Source: Tricholomella constricta
Taxonomy: Eukaryota > Basidiomycota > Agaricomycetes > Agaricales > Lyophyllaceae
Assembly: GCA_013368375.1 (NCBI GenBank)
Contig: JAACJP010000043.1
Location: 1-64,000, forward strand
Direction: 5' to 3'
Length of the DNA: 64,000 nucleotides
Shown one piece after another: positions 31,611-43,800 of the stretch (position 1 is its first letter; every line of letters starts with the position of its first letter). A model generated the notes under the pieces. That model did not search any database. It was not told the DNA's origin and saw only the letters and a program-made list of their open reading frames with translations. A program made the position numbers and the translations under genes.

Positions 31611-32852
31611 TTAGGGGCGTGTACGCCTCTCTATATTTAAACAGCCTCGTGCATCGAGATCCGGCAGCATCCTCTGCAACGCCGCCGACACCTGCTTCCT
31701 TCCATCAAGGCTGAGTAAAAAGACCCGTAGCGGGGCTAAAACCTCCGCAGTGTGCATTGCTGTTAACGTGGTGTCCAGAAGCCTCCACTCCTCAGGATAC
31801 GCGGTTGGGAAAGCAACCGCGGGATAAACTGTGAAGGTGATGCGTGTTTTGACCCCGCAAAGTGTTGTCGGGAGGCTCGTGATGATGCTCAAGAAGCGTC
31901 CCGTCAGGCCTGGGTGGTACGACGCTTCAGAGGTCAGGGCGAGGGAGTTCAGGCGCGTGAGGGCACGGAGAGATATTATTGGATTGGCGGGGTCTGCAGA
32001 AAGGTATGCGCAAAGAACGGGTTGGCAATATTCACAAGTAATGGCATATCAATACGCACCGGGACTGGAGGGAATATAGTTGATTCCCAGCGACAACTCT
32101 ACCAGCGTAAGACACGCCGCATTCAGAATGTCCTGCACTGCACGAATGCGTTGCGTTTTGACATCGGATATGTCCAGGGTGTGGAGGCGGGAGAAGGATA
32201 GTGAAGATGACGTCTGGATCAGTACCTCTCGAAGGAAGTCGGAAGCGACATATATCCTTGATGATTCTGAGAGATGCCCCCGCTGCCTGCTTTGGTTTGT
32301 TTGAGCGATCGCGGAAGACGTCCTTGGCTGCTTTTTCGAGCCTTGCAACAAGCAACGTCGCACGGTAAGGTCCTTGAGCTGCCAGCAATAACTGAGGATC
32401 TGAGGTGGGAAGGACCCTTGTCGATCGAGAGTGAGAGTCTCCACGGTTGATTGTTGGATCAGCGTGGACAATGCTATCCTGACGTTAAGCTGCATAGTCC
32501 GCCATTGGGCCTCCTTTGGCCTTGCCGATGTCAACACGACTGACCGTACTCGAGGGAACCGATTCAGTAGAGTAACTTGGCGAGCGATGATGGACTCCCG
32601 TTCGAAAGGTTGACTTATAGGGACTTTGAGGGACACCACGAAAGATGCCAGTTGAAGGTGAGAGTAAAGAATCTCGTGCAGATCATCTGCTCTCGATGAG
32701 TCTCTACCATCGAGGCAGAGCGTAACCTCAGTGTAAAGGTGCTTCTGTGCTTGTTCCCGGAGACTGGAAGAAGCCAAAGAACATGCAGATAGAGCAGGCT
32801 TGTCACCAGCAAGCTCGTCGATGATGGTGTAAATGAGCTCAAGTGGTAGCAT
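31611..32852 (-). CDS. F-box protein, paralogue 2 of 3, 2 exons
   Basis: Exon 1 runs from 32,852 down to 32,060 and exon 2 from 31,993 to 31,611, the same layout as paralogue 1. The F-box core reads LPLELIYTIIDELAGDKPAL, and the end has EEWRLLDTTLTAMHTAEVLA. At the position of paralogue 1's start codon this copy has TTG, and the first ATG is four codons downstream, still before the F-box, so the protein should remain functional. No stop or frameshift was found. Its upstream region is cut at about 32,995 by the KDZ element, only about 130-140 bp from the start, so the element may now lie in its promoter. Confidence 0.72.
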
Positions 32853-32985
32853 CGAGGAGGGCAACGTAGTTGAGTGTTACAATCGTGAGTGCATGCGCAG
32901 TCGATGTGGTTGTCATCTTGTCGGTTCCTGCCAATCAAGAACAGATGGTCACCAATCTGACTCCTTCATTTGCGCATGAGCCTGC

Positions 32986-32994
32986 GCTTCTCGC
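32986..32994. repeat. Target-site duplication, left copy
   Basis: GCTTCTCGC, repeated exactly at 46,555-46,563 on the other side of the KDZ element. The inverted terminal sequences begin at the next base on each side. The paralogous unoccupied site upstream of F-box paralogue 1 reads GGCGAAAAGCG on the opposite strand, differing by one base. Confidence 0.75.
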
Positions 32995-33057
32995 ACCAGA
33001 CCCTGGGGTAATTATGCATCATCTACTGTCATAACAGTCTAAATATGATGCATCGCA
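32995..33057 (+). repeat. Left terminal inverted repeat of the KDZ element
   Basis: Begins ACCAGACCCTGGGGTAATTA and reaches AAATATGATGCATCGCA at 33,041-33,057. That last block of 17 bases recurs exactly, inverted, at 46,491-46,507. The outer 29 bases align without a gap to the other end at about two thirds identity, including TTATGCAT. Confidence 0.7.
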
Positions 33058-34480
33058 CGTTCTAGTGACCGTACACCGGTCATGCAACATGCCACCGTTG
33101 GGGTCATGCAATATGCCACCGTTGCATTACAGTGCACGACGGTACTGTAGGGCCCACAGTATCACTCATGCTCTTTCCTGTGCTGTAATTGATGCATCAC
33201 ATTACCGTAAGCTCTTCCTCCATGAATCGATCATTGCATGCTTCGACTCGATACTGATACTTCTGGCATAAGTCGGTGATGCATCACTCATGCCCTCTCA
33301 CGTTGACGGATAACACTGTCCATGCTGCATCACTGTGAGCCACCTCTTTGATAGCTGCATTGGTGATGCATTACTCACAATTCTCAGCGTTGACGGAGGA
33401 CACCATTGGCGGGTTTTGATAGGTTTACCCTTGACTGCCGTTCGCACGTCCACAATGCATCACTCACGCTCTTGCCTGTGCAATTACAGGCCAGCTCTCC
33501 TTCTAGCAAGGGTCGGTAATGCATCACCCACGCCCTCTCACGTCGACGGACAATAGTGTCCATGCTGCATCGTAGCGGGTTTAGTATTACCTTAGACTAC
33601 AGTTCGCGCGTCCACGATGCATCATTCACGCTCTTTCCTGTGCAATGAATGATGCACCACATTGCCGTAAGTTCTCCCTCCATGGATCGACCACTGAATA
33701 CTGATACAGACCATCTAGCATGGGTTGGTCATGCATCACTCACGCCCTCTCACGTCGACGGACAATAGTGTTCATGCTGCATCGCAGCGGGTTTAGTATT
33801 ACCTTAGACTACAGTTCGCGCGTCCACGATGCATCATTCACGCTCTTTCCTGTGCAATGAATGATGCACCACATTGCCGTAAGTTCTCCCTCCATGGATT
33901 GACCACTAAATACTGATACATACCATCTAGCATGGGTCGGTCATGCATCACTCACGCCCTCTCACGTCGACGGATAACAGTGTCCATGCTGCATCACTGT
34001 GAGCTACCTCTTTGACCGCTGTGCATTGTTGATGCATCACTCACAATTCTCAGCGTTGACGGGGGACACCATTGGCGGGTTATAGGATTACCTGACTGCC
34101 GTTCGCACATCCATCACTCCGATGGATTTTACCGTACGTATGCACGAGCATGCTCAGTGATGCATTACTCCTGCCCCCTCGCGTCGACAGGTATTATACT
34201 ACTACACGAGCATAGTGATGCATTACTCCTGGCTGGCTCCTCGTGTCGATGGATATCACTGTTCGTACACATGAGCATGCATCAGTGATGCATCACTCCT
34301 GGCGCCCTCGCGTCGATGTATATTTACGCACTATATCACTATTTTTGTGATAGCTCCCTCTTGTCGGTGCTGATGTATGATATAACTGTAGGCTACTCCC
34401 CGTTGGTAATGTACTAATCACAGGCCGCACTTTTGTCACTCGATGTACCGATGTTCGTCAGCGATGCATCAATCACTGTA
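33058..34480. repeat. Left subterminal repeat array of the KDZ element
   Basis: About 20 occurrences of the core ATGCATCA or close variants, spaced through 1.4 kb. Part of the array is a larger tandem unit of 211-212 bp; adjacent copies start at about 33,561, 33,773 and 33,984 with CATGCTGCATC and contain ACGCCCTCTCACGTCGACGG. The palindrome TGATGCATCA is the recurring element. Arrays like this are likely transposase binding sites. Confidence 0.8.
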
Positions 34481-34690
34481 TGACTCGAGCAGTTTCTTAC
34501 ATATTAAACGGATTCTATTGTAGAGATACCAAGAAAGCAAATAGTGTTACACAAGATAGGTTAAGATATAATAGATACGGGTATCAAAAATCAACGACGA
34601 TTGAGAATACAAGACGACAAGAAACAGAGACATCAGTACACCACAGATGCACATACAAGATAACGCTACAGATATAAGATACCAGACTCA

Positions 34691-37687
34691 AGATTGCTTA
34701 GCCCTAGAGGCAAGGACGAGTGAGCATAGGTAATTGCGAAAAGGACATCAAAACATACCGCTTGGCTGGCGCAGGGGCATTGTTCTCTGTGCCTGGACGC
34801 TTTCGCTTGTGGACAACAGTCATTACCTCAAGGCACTGGCGCATATCATCGATACAAGCATTCCAGTGCGGCATGGAACTTTCCTGCCAGCGAGAGCCTG
34901 CTGGCAAGTGCTGACCCCACCAGAATATGAGTGTCATGACGCAAATGAAGCCATTCGGACCACCCTTTTGCAAAGGTGCCCAAGCCGACGACTCCGACGA
35001 AGTATAGGTCGCATGCGGCATTAGACCATCAGCCCGACGGAACGGCGGCTGCATATTCTTCCACCAAGCCATCACTGCATACCCGAACTCGAGGGGGTCC
35101 TCAATGGCAGGCGTGACGTCGTATGCGCGAACTCCATTGCGTCCTTTTGAGACCCACTTGCTCCATTCTTCCGGTCGCAATTTTGTTGACGGCAGCGTAC
35201 CCTTGGCTTTCGAAGAGAGGTTCATAGCGTCTTCGAACTGTAACCAGGCCTCGACGCAACGACTCCATTCAGTACCAAGATCGTGGCTCGTGAAATAAAG
35301 TTGCGCAGCGGTCAGCCATCCTGGACGAGATGTAGCGGAACTGGGAGGGACATTTTCCTTGTTTGCTGTAGAGCAGTCGAGCACGACCTTGGCCGTGGTC
35401 CCGATCTTGTTCATGGCATCCGCTCGGGTTGATGGAATGATGTGACGACCAGATCGTGAGCGTGGCTGGAGAGACAAAGCGGTTGGCTCACTGGTTGCCT
35501 CTTTGTCGACGGAAGTTGATGACGATGAATTTTCGATGTTTGGATCCGCAGCTACCTGCATGGCGAGTGCGCCTGATATGGGACATCCCGGAGATCCCGA
35601 AGTGTTACTGGTATCGGGCACATCCAATGGAGCCGAGGCGGCAGCTTGAGTGACGATATTTTCTTCGATAGGGGCTTGCGGAATAGCCAAGCCCTGCAGC
35701 GGGGGAGACACGGGTGGATGAACCACAGCAGGCTGGGACTCGGACAGCGGCGCATAAGCATCCTGTGACGCGGTCATAAGGCCGAAGAAGTCGAATGGTA
35801 CGTCAGCACCAGGGAGTGACGGCATCTGGAAGTCGGACGTCGCAGATACCGAAGGCTCTGGGGGTATAGGGACACCCAATGATGAACACAAATTATCATT
35901 ACGCATCCAATCGAAGTCCGACAGGCCCTGCATCCAATCGTAATTATCCGGCCCCACCATGCCACCTCCACTCGAAGCGTTGCTAGCAGCTGAAAACAGG
36001 TGTGAAAAACTCCCTGCAGCTCCGAAGACATTCAGACTGTCGAAATCCTGCACGGCTGAGTTGAAGTGTTCGATGCCGACGTCAGAGGTTGGGAGAGCTG
36101 GCGATGTCTGGGTTGGAGCCAACGCCGGGACCGCAGATGCTGCAAGAGGACCCAGTGCCGGTATAGGGAGGGTGGTGGCTGGAGTAGAGAGAGCGATAGC
36201 CGGCATGTCCGGTGTGGGGAGAGCAATAGCCGGTTCAGGGGAAGCAGTGGCTGGTGTAGGAATAGTTGCCGATGTAAGGCAAGAAGTGTCCGGGGTAGGG
36301 CGGGTAGTTTCCGTTGTAGGGAGAGTAGTGGCCGGTGTAGGGGGAGTATTTTGCGGTGTAGGGAGAGTAGTGGCAGGCGTAGCCAGGCTCGGCGACGAAT
36401 GTGATGCATCAGAGTCGGTGACCAATGCAGCTGTGCAGCTATCCATTGACAAAGCTGACAGTGATGCATCACTGACGACATGACCTATGGACTGGTGTCA
36501 GCGCGACGGTCAAAACAGTCAAAAGGATTAGAGACGAACTGTTTCCAACTACCTGCATGTCCTCCATGCTCTCGATGAGCTTCATGTCAGTATCATCCTC
36601 CTGGATGTCCGGAGAGGCACCAAGAGCCCGCGAACGACGTATAGCAGGCGCTATAGACAATATTTCAGGTCAAAGCTCTCTGCCGTCAATGACAAAAAAA
36701 ATAACTCACGGTATATGTGGCAGAGAAACTCTGCGTAGGGTTGCATGACCGTCTTCTCGAACGACTGGTTTGCCTGACCAAAGTGCTTGTTGTTCGGAGT
36801 CTCGCCCACATGAAAACTACCAAGAGAGTTAGATTTTTCGTTAGAACGAAGGTAGGTTGAGTACTCACCTCGCAACATTGATCTCGCCTTTTGCAGCGGG
36901 GTCGGGGCCACCCATTATCACTGAAAATGACCATCCAGTCTTCTCTGCCAGAGTGTTGAGGAAACGGCCAAGGACTTTAGGACATTCTTCAATGGCCCTG
37001 GGGAATGAATCGGATGAGTAGGTAGGAATTGCGTTCAGGGCCAGACTCACTGCAGAAACTGTTCGGGTGTGGACGGCGTCGGCTCCGACCTCTTGGCGAT
37101 CAATTCCTTCAACACAGTCTCGACCTCAGCCCTTATCATATCATCCGTCTCCGCCTCCCAGCGTTGCCTTGTTACCTCTGTCGTGATGGTGAGCTTTTCA
37201 CCACGCTTGACTGCACCTCGCCTTCTGACTTCAGCCGTAACATAGGGCTTGATCTTGTCCTCGTAATAAAGCTTAGAATAGATCTCTGGGCGGGTACTCA
37301 AACGGGAGCGTTCGAATAGCGCTCCGGCTGCCTTGCGGATTTTTTCGGTAGAACGGCCCTTGGCCCCACACCGCCACCGATACCAAGTCTGGAGCTGCTG
37401 AATACAATCATTGTGTCAGCGTGGCCCCATTGATACAAATAAGCAAAATGAACCGCTTGACGTGCAGGCCTGGGAAGGTTAGGACTCTTGAATTTTGCGC
37501 CCTCCGAGTCATGTTCTGGTAACTCCGGTAGCGAAAAATTGTCCTCGGGAAAGGCTTTCCCCCACTCAATGTACAGCTGCTCCCAGAAAGGCCCGTAGTC
37601 CCCAGCTTTCTGGGCTTCCATGTACTCAGGAATGCGAATTTTCAAAAAGGCCTGTTGAGCCACCGACGCCCACATAGGTTGCGGCAT
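34691..37687 (-). CDS. KDZ-associated protein with divergent HMG-like N-terminus, about 7 exons
   Basis: Reading from the ATG at 37,687, the first exon gives MWASVAQQAFLKIRIPEYME, then GPFWEQLYIEWGKAFPEDN. This is the Trp-rich helical pattern of the divergent HMG domain reported in basidiomycete KDZ elements. Exons: 37687-37454, 37394-37051, 36997-36869, 36816-36710, 36650-36553, then a long exon from about 36,479 to 34,759, and a short last exon ending at about 34,691. The long exon has Thr/Pro-rich repeats (36,130-36,370) and a conserved C-terminal part with EWSRCVEAWLQFE, EEWSKWVSKGRNGVRAYDVT and ALQKGGPNG-like WAPLQKGGPNGFI. The splice near 36,553/36,479 is not in frame with the obvious canonical sites. 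Either I misjudge it or the gene is broken there. A DNA-binding role in transposition is inferred. Confidence 0.65.
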
Positions 37688-37978
37688 CTAAATGATCGGT
37701 TAAGGCACCCAACGGAGTTAATAAAATTCAATGACACACTTTTCTGTTGGCTTCAAGATTCCAGGAACAAATCTTTGTGACCCCAGACAACTCGACAAGC
37801 CGACATCCGGGATCACCGGATCCAAACCTTAATTTATGAACTAGCTAGTTTGATCAACTTTCCAGCCAATCAACGCTTTCAAAAAAGTGGGGCATATATA
37901 ATCACCAATCAGACCCTGAACGCCACCACCCCGCTTAAACTTTTTACCTCCGCCTCTACCCCCTCTCGGCTCTTTACT
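37688..37978. promoter_or_regulatory. Divergent promoter region inside the KDZ element
   Basis: About 290 bp separate the starts of the minus-strand HMG-like gene and the plus-strand RNase H1-domain gene. A TATATAA at about 37,895-37,901 lies about 80 bp before the plus-strand start. The two genes are likely expressed together. Confidence 0.5.
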
Positions 37979-39011
37979 ATGACTCAGAACCAAAATGTGA
38001 CAGACGACGGAGCTGCACGCGCAGCACCCTCTTCTGCGACACTCGCTGAACTCCTGGCCGCCTTGGCCATTGGAGGCCGTGCGTTTTTTTTTCATTTGTT
38101 ATCCACGCGCATTACTGACAACATCCACTTAGGGATCATCCTGACTGTGGGCGACCCGGTGTCGACCACGACTCTCACCGCCTCCCTGCCTGACCAGGTC
38201 ATTCTCCCCAACGACGTCTCTGGCTCTTTGTCCGTTTCCTTCAGTGCCGGTGGCTCTGGCAGCACCGCCCCTACTGGTAGGTATTCACTTGTAGGTATCG
38301 CAAACTGAACTCAAGTATCTGCAGGCCCCTTGACATCGTCGGCCCAAGCTGCATGTGAGTACATCCCTAATCAGTAACGTCTTGAGCCCTCACGCATTGT
38401 AGCCCCTGGCCCCACCTCAGCATTCCTCAGCAAGGCAGACACCTCTGCCGCTGCTCTTCCTACCATCACCCCTTCTTCTATCATTGCCCCTCCTTCTACT
38501 GCCGCCCTTCCTTCTATCGCTGCCCCTCCTTCTAATGCCGCACCTCCTTCCACCGCCACCCCTACCACTGCCGCGCCTTCTACCGCTGCCGCTCCTTCTA
38601 CCGCTGCCGCTCCTTCTGCCGCTGCTTCTCCTTCTGCCATCCCTGCTGCTGTCCCTGCCCCTGCGAGCAGCGGGAGCATGGTGTATGGTCCGATCGAAGT
38701 CAGCGACGGTGAAGAAGGTATGTTGCTTATGATACAGTCTCGGATGGAGCTAATTACATATGTAGATGATTTCGACCCCACTCTTCGTTGGTACACGATC
38801 ACACGGGGCAGGCGTGTCGGAGTTTTCGCTCACTGGTCAGTCCAGGTCACTAATATTTACGGCCTTAAAATGACTGTTATCTAGGCAAAATGTGGCTCCC
38901 TATGTTGTGTCGGTGTCGGGTGCAGTCTATGCGCGGTTTCGAAGCCGAGCCTTGGCAGAATTGGCGTTTGCTGATGCTGTGCGCACTGGTGTCGTGGCGA
39001 TTGTTCCTTGA
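37979..39011 (+). CDS. Protein with an RNase H1 N-terminal-type (viroplasmin-like) domain, 6 exons, carried by the KDZ element
   Basis: Exons 37979-38078, 38133-38276, 38325-38354, 38403-38717, 38766-38835 and 38885-39011 join to 261 residues. The first half is acidic and Thr/Ser-rich, then comes a stretch of Ala/Pro/Ser repeats (APSTAAAPSTAAAPSAAASP). The C-terminal 60 residues read RWYTITRGRRVGVFAHW, then SVSGAVYARFRSRALAELAF. This is the pattern of the small domain that binds RNA/DNA hybrids or dsRNA at the N-terminus of eukaryotic RNase H1 (xWYxxxxGRxxGVF..W, SGAxYxxFxSxxxAxxAF). There is no RNase H catalytic domain. Nucleic-acid binding is inferred. Its position inside the element boundaries makes it cargo or an accessory of the transposon. 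I know similar stand-alone proteins from Agaricomycetes but not their role. Confidence 0.72.
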
Positions 39012-39964
39012 GGAGTGGTAGTAATTTTTTGGACTTATTCGCAGCCTCGTGTACTGTATACTCCACCTTCTTCTGCTGCCGTCTTTGATTTCTGCTCACC
39101 GTCGTGCTCTTACGCTGTCATTGATATATCTACTGCCACCTGCTAATGTACCTTATCTTGATCATACCCCGTATCTATCATCTTGCTATATTTTGGACTT
39201 TATTTTTTTTACCCCGCAGACCTATCCCGTTCACCACACCCTCTCTTTACCGATATCTTCCCCCTTCCTGAACCCGAAAAAAAAAATAAAAAAAAATTAC
39301 TCCTAAATTCCAATGAGAGAAAGAAACCGTCCAATGAGAAACATGTTGCCGTCAAGTGCTCAGCTACAGTGAGAGGCCTTTCCGCTGGAGTGGGAGCGCG
39401 AAGTGGATAGATCTCATTTCAGATCTGATCAGGCCCAATCCTGTCGATCGAGCTGATCGTTAGGAATATCGGACCGTTCGATCAGCCAATCAGGGGACGT
39501 ATAAATCCCTACTGAGATTGACCTCGACATGTATTCAGCGTCTAGCATAAGGAATATAAGTCAAATGACTTCCAGTAAACCGCCAAATTACAAAAGAAGC
39601 GCGATACTTTCTGTCTGAGCAAGTAGATCAAATATCTAAGGAGGTCATCGAATGAAATAAATGTTGCATCGTAACCAGGTATTCAGTCAAGATTCAACCC
39701 GACCGTTGACCTGCGAATGACTATTGAACTTATGGTTCAACTGTTCTCCTCCTCTCACAGTAATCGGAATTCAAAGTGCATTGAAAGTACACAGGCCACT
39801 AAGAAACATCCGAATTGCCCCGCTTGTCGATACATATACACTGGAAAGAAACACGTAAGGGACGAACCTTTATTTCCTCGATGCGCATTAGTTGAAGTTG
39901 TACCGCATACAATTTGTAGTACATTACAATAAGCATACAATTTGTAGTATATTATAATAACTAA
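39012..39964. other. Intergenic region inside the KDZ element
   Basis: Lies between the 3' ends of two convergent genes. It has an A/T run at about 39,280-39,300 and an AT-rich part near 39,900-39,960. No reading frame is convincing. It shows none of the TGATGCATCA motifs found at the element ends. Confidence 0.4.
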
Positions 39965-40677
39965 CTACGACCAGCGATTTACATAGACTCCGAGAAAGGC
40001 GTCTGATCCCTTAGAAAGTGCTATCAAATCGTCCTTCAAATGACAGACCCTTCGCGCCTCCCAATGCAACATTCCTTGACCCATATCTGCACCGAACCCC
40101 AGAGGTAGATGCTCCATCATGTCGCGTATCTCGGTCCATTGCCTGTAATGAGCCATCATTTCCGCGTGAACCTCTGCTAAAAATTCTTCCAATGCCAATG
40201 ACTCGTAGCGCTGCAGCCGCCGATCTTCACTCTCTCGCAGAAGTCGCATACGATATCCTTGCAGTGCATCGAGCAGTAGATGGGGATGCTCTGGGGAGGG
40301 AGACGCCAGTCGAGACAGATTGTTCCATTCGGCAAGTTGTGAGTCTGCATAGTCGGTGTCCTCGAGTGCGTCACTGCTTCGTAGCGCTTGTTGGAAAATA
40401 CGCGAGTTTGAGAGAGGGTCATCGGCAAGGGCAAAGAGTTCGTCAGAGAGGGTAGGGATACGAAAGCCAGTGAGAATTGCCGATGGTACGCGTGCCTTGT
40501 ATGCTCGATGGTTTTGAGCGGCACGCAATTTCTGACAACTTATGTCACATGTAATTGAAATGTGTGTTCTTTCAAGACTACAGACACTCACTGTGCAGTC
40601 GCAGCGTATTCTCTGTGGCGTGCTCGTGCCCCTGCTTTACGCTCATCGAGGGTCAGATACTTCGCCCGTCGGCCCAT
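39965..40677 (-). CDS. Small basic KDZ-associated protein, 2 exons
   Basis: Exon 1 starts at the ATG at 40,677 and ends at 40,592; exon 2 starts at about 40,538 and ends at 39,965. The acceptor ATAAG gives a continuous frame of about 220 residues. The start MGRRAKYLTLDERKAGARAR then REYAATAHCQKLRAAQNHRA is strongly basic and helical, reminiscent of a basic region plus coiled coil as in bZIP-like proteins, though no leucine heptad is clear. The rest is acidic and helical (LALEEFLAEVHAEMMAHYRQ, HLKDDLIALSKGSDAFLG). It is divergent from the transposase gene with about 190 bp between the starts. It may be a regulator or DNA-binding partner of the transposase; this is inference. Confidence 0.6.
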
Positions 40678-40870
40678 ATTGAAACAGAGAGAAATGCGCT
40701 TGATAATTGACAAGCGTTACTGGTCATCGATGAGTATTTCTTTGAATGGGTTGAAGGGAATGAACTTACATGGCCCAAGATGATCACAATGTGCAGTGTG
40801 TCGGGCAATGCAGGATACAAGCGCAACTGGCAGGTTGTTTACTCATATTTGTAAAGCTTTTCTCTTGAAC

Positions 40871-43800
40871 ATGGGTCGTGGTCGCAGTAAGAAATACGGA
40901 CTAATTTTTCACGATCCACACCCTCGGCGGACCACTGCTCCAACTGAAACTAAGCATCGAAGCACTTGCTATACTGGCACTGGGGGCCATATCCATGTCT
41001 CCACTTCGTTCATCTCAACAGAAACTTCCGCTGCTGATACAACTCATGGTACTGACTCGGAGCTCCCATCTGTACTCGGCGAAGAGGAGGAAATGTTCGA
41101 TGTGGCATATATGGATCACCTTCAAGATATATCTATTGAAACAGGAGGACGGAGGCGTACAGCTGGGGTATGTAAACCTCGTTTTGCTTTCTTTGTTGAC
41201 GCTCAAGATTTATTTAGGATGAGCCAATGAGGGTATGGCTCGCGCACCGTGAAAAGTACTTGGAGGAGATGATTACTCTTGAGGGCCGGGGGGAGGCACC
41301 GACGAACGTCTGCCTTAAGTGTTCAGAAAGTGAGAGGAACCCTGCCGAGTTTGAGTGCCTTGATTGCTCCAACCGCCAACTGCACTGCCAAGGGTGCATC
41401 GTTAGCCAACACGCTATCAGCCCTTTCCATAGGATTCGTGTAAGTCCAATCTGCAGCGTAGCAGCACCATTTGGCTGATTTTTCTGTCATGCAGCGATGG
41501 AATGGTACCTTCTTTGAGAAGACGAGTCTCAAGGCACTTGGCTTGCGTATGCAACTTGGACATGCGCGAGGTATACAGTGCCCCAATCCACAACCTAGCC
41601 CGGGCGACGATTTTACCGTCATCGATATTCGAGCAATTCACAGCGTGGGCCTCGACTTCTGCGGCTGCGGTCATACTAGTCATCTACACACCGTACAACT
41701 GCTTCGCCACCGATTATATCCTGCAACTTGCATCAATCCGAAGACTGCCACCACGTTCCGAGCACTTGAGGCATATGAAATCCTTTCCTATGCTTCAAAA
41801 GTTTCCGCGTTCGAGTATTATCAATCGTTAGCGCGTATGACAGACAATACGGGCACTAGCCCTCCAAAGGTGAAGTCCGTCGCTTTCTGTAGATGCAAAG
41901 AGTGTTCACTTCGCATCAGGATCGCTACCCGAGCTTCCTGCGTGTCATTCGACAATGGCGGTATCTGAAGATGATGAAGCGAGCCGCACGAGGGCATGAC
42001 CCAGATGGCCCTGTATCGAAAACACAAGAGGGTGAATGTGCAGTTCTCTGCCCCGCCTGCCCCCAACCGGGAAAGAATTTACCAGAGGGCTGGGAGGACG
42101 CACCTCTCGACAGACGGTAAGTCTGCGACCCTCCTGCCATTTTTTTGCGAAGGTACTGATCATGTCAAAGATGGTTATATGGATTGTTCCTAGGTATCGA
42201 CGCCAATTTCCGTCTCAAACGGAAGGATGTCTCGAGCGACAAGGCCGACCCCGATTTGGGTCAGGGTTTCGCATATTTCGTCAAGGAGAACGAATACAAA
42301 GCTCACCTCGAGGCTTATAAGGATGAGAAGGAGCCGGTACGTTACTGGCTGCATTGTACATGTATTTCGAACGAATCTGACGCTTCAGGAATAGAAATCA
42401 ACGTGCTCACGTCACGACGCTGTCAATCTCTCAAATTCAAAACCTGGACAAGGCCACGCGGCCACAGGCGTAGGGACAATTGAGTGTGCTCGTCACAATA
42501 TGAAGCGTCCACGGGCTGTTGGAGACTTGCAAATGGGCGAGAGGTAAGTTGTCTCATAGCCCAAGTATCAGGAGCTTACTAAATCTACGGCGACAGGTAC
42601 GTGAACATGGATTACCTCTTTTGGAAAAGCATCGTAGGTTCGCAAATTCTGGCCTTCTTCGTCGCATACGACATCGCCTGCCAATGGTCAGTCAATCTTC
42701 AAGAACGGATGTATCGCCTCGACCATAAGTTTTTCCTGTTCAACGGAAAGGTATATGTAAAGTTCTTGGTACCAAAATTCCACCTTCCTGCGCATGTAGC
42801 CCTTTGTCGCACCAGGTTCTCGCTGAACCTCACGCCGGGTGTTGGGCGTACTGATGGGGAGGCCGCAGAGAGAGGATGGGCAGAGGTGAACCCACTGGCT
42901 ACCAGTACTAAGGAGATGGGGCCGGGATCTCGAAGGGATACACTAGACGCCCACTTTGGTGATTATAACTGGCGAAAGGTAGTAGGAATGGGTATGTTAT
43001 TACACATTCGAGTCTATTATACCATCGGTAATCCACCTTATGACAGGCCCAACATTACTGCGCAAGCTGAAAGCCGCGGCGAGCGATATGGCCGACCATG
43101 TAGTCGCACACGCAGAGCTGACAAGCTCTCTCCCACCAGCGAGCACCGCGGAATGGGCTGCAGAGGTTGAAGCATGGGAGAGAGACCCGCTCCAGCCAAA
43201 TCCATATGAGAGTAGAATTGACTGTATGTCCCTTCCTTTTACTTGCGCTTCATAGTGCTTACACCATTTCAGTGCCCACTCAAGCCGCTGTCCGCCGGCG
43301 TATGGCAGAGGAGGAGGCTCAGGCTATCGCTACTGGCCGCGATATAGCCCTTGACATCAATGTCACCCCCAGTGTCCTGATATCAGCAGGACTTGACATC
43401 GAAGCCGAGCAGTGAGTCGCTGAACGGCAACGCGGGCATCGCTAATGGACATCAACAGACGTTCTATTAAAGTCGAGTCATCCAAGGTATGGGCACATGC
43501 ACAGGACCGGCAGAAAACAAGACTACAACTGCGAACCAATGCCCTGACCCGCAAGATCGCTATATGGACGCAGCGACAACAACTCTACATGCCGTCAGTC
43601 GTCGTATTACGTCGAGCAGATGCCCAAACTAAATCTCTCTCCCCTGCAATACACGAGTACCCCCTGTGGCTGCCTTCCCAGGTGGGACACAGAGTCTCCT
43701 TCGACATCCGGCTTGCAAGAATTGAATGGGAGCTGCGCACCGCTCAGGCTGAAGAAGCGCTCGACAGCATGCGGCGAAATTTACAGATTCGATCCTATCT

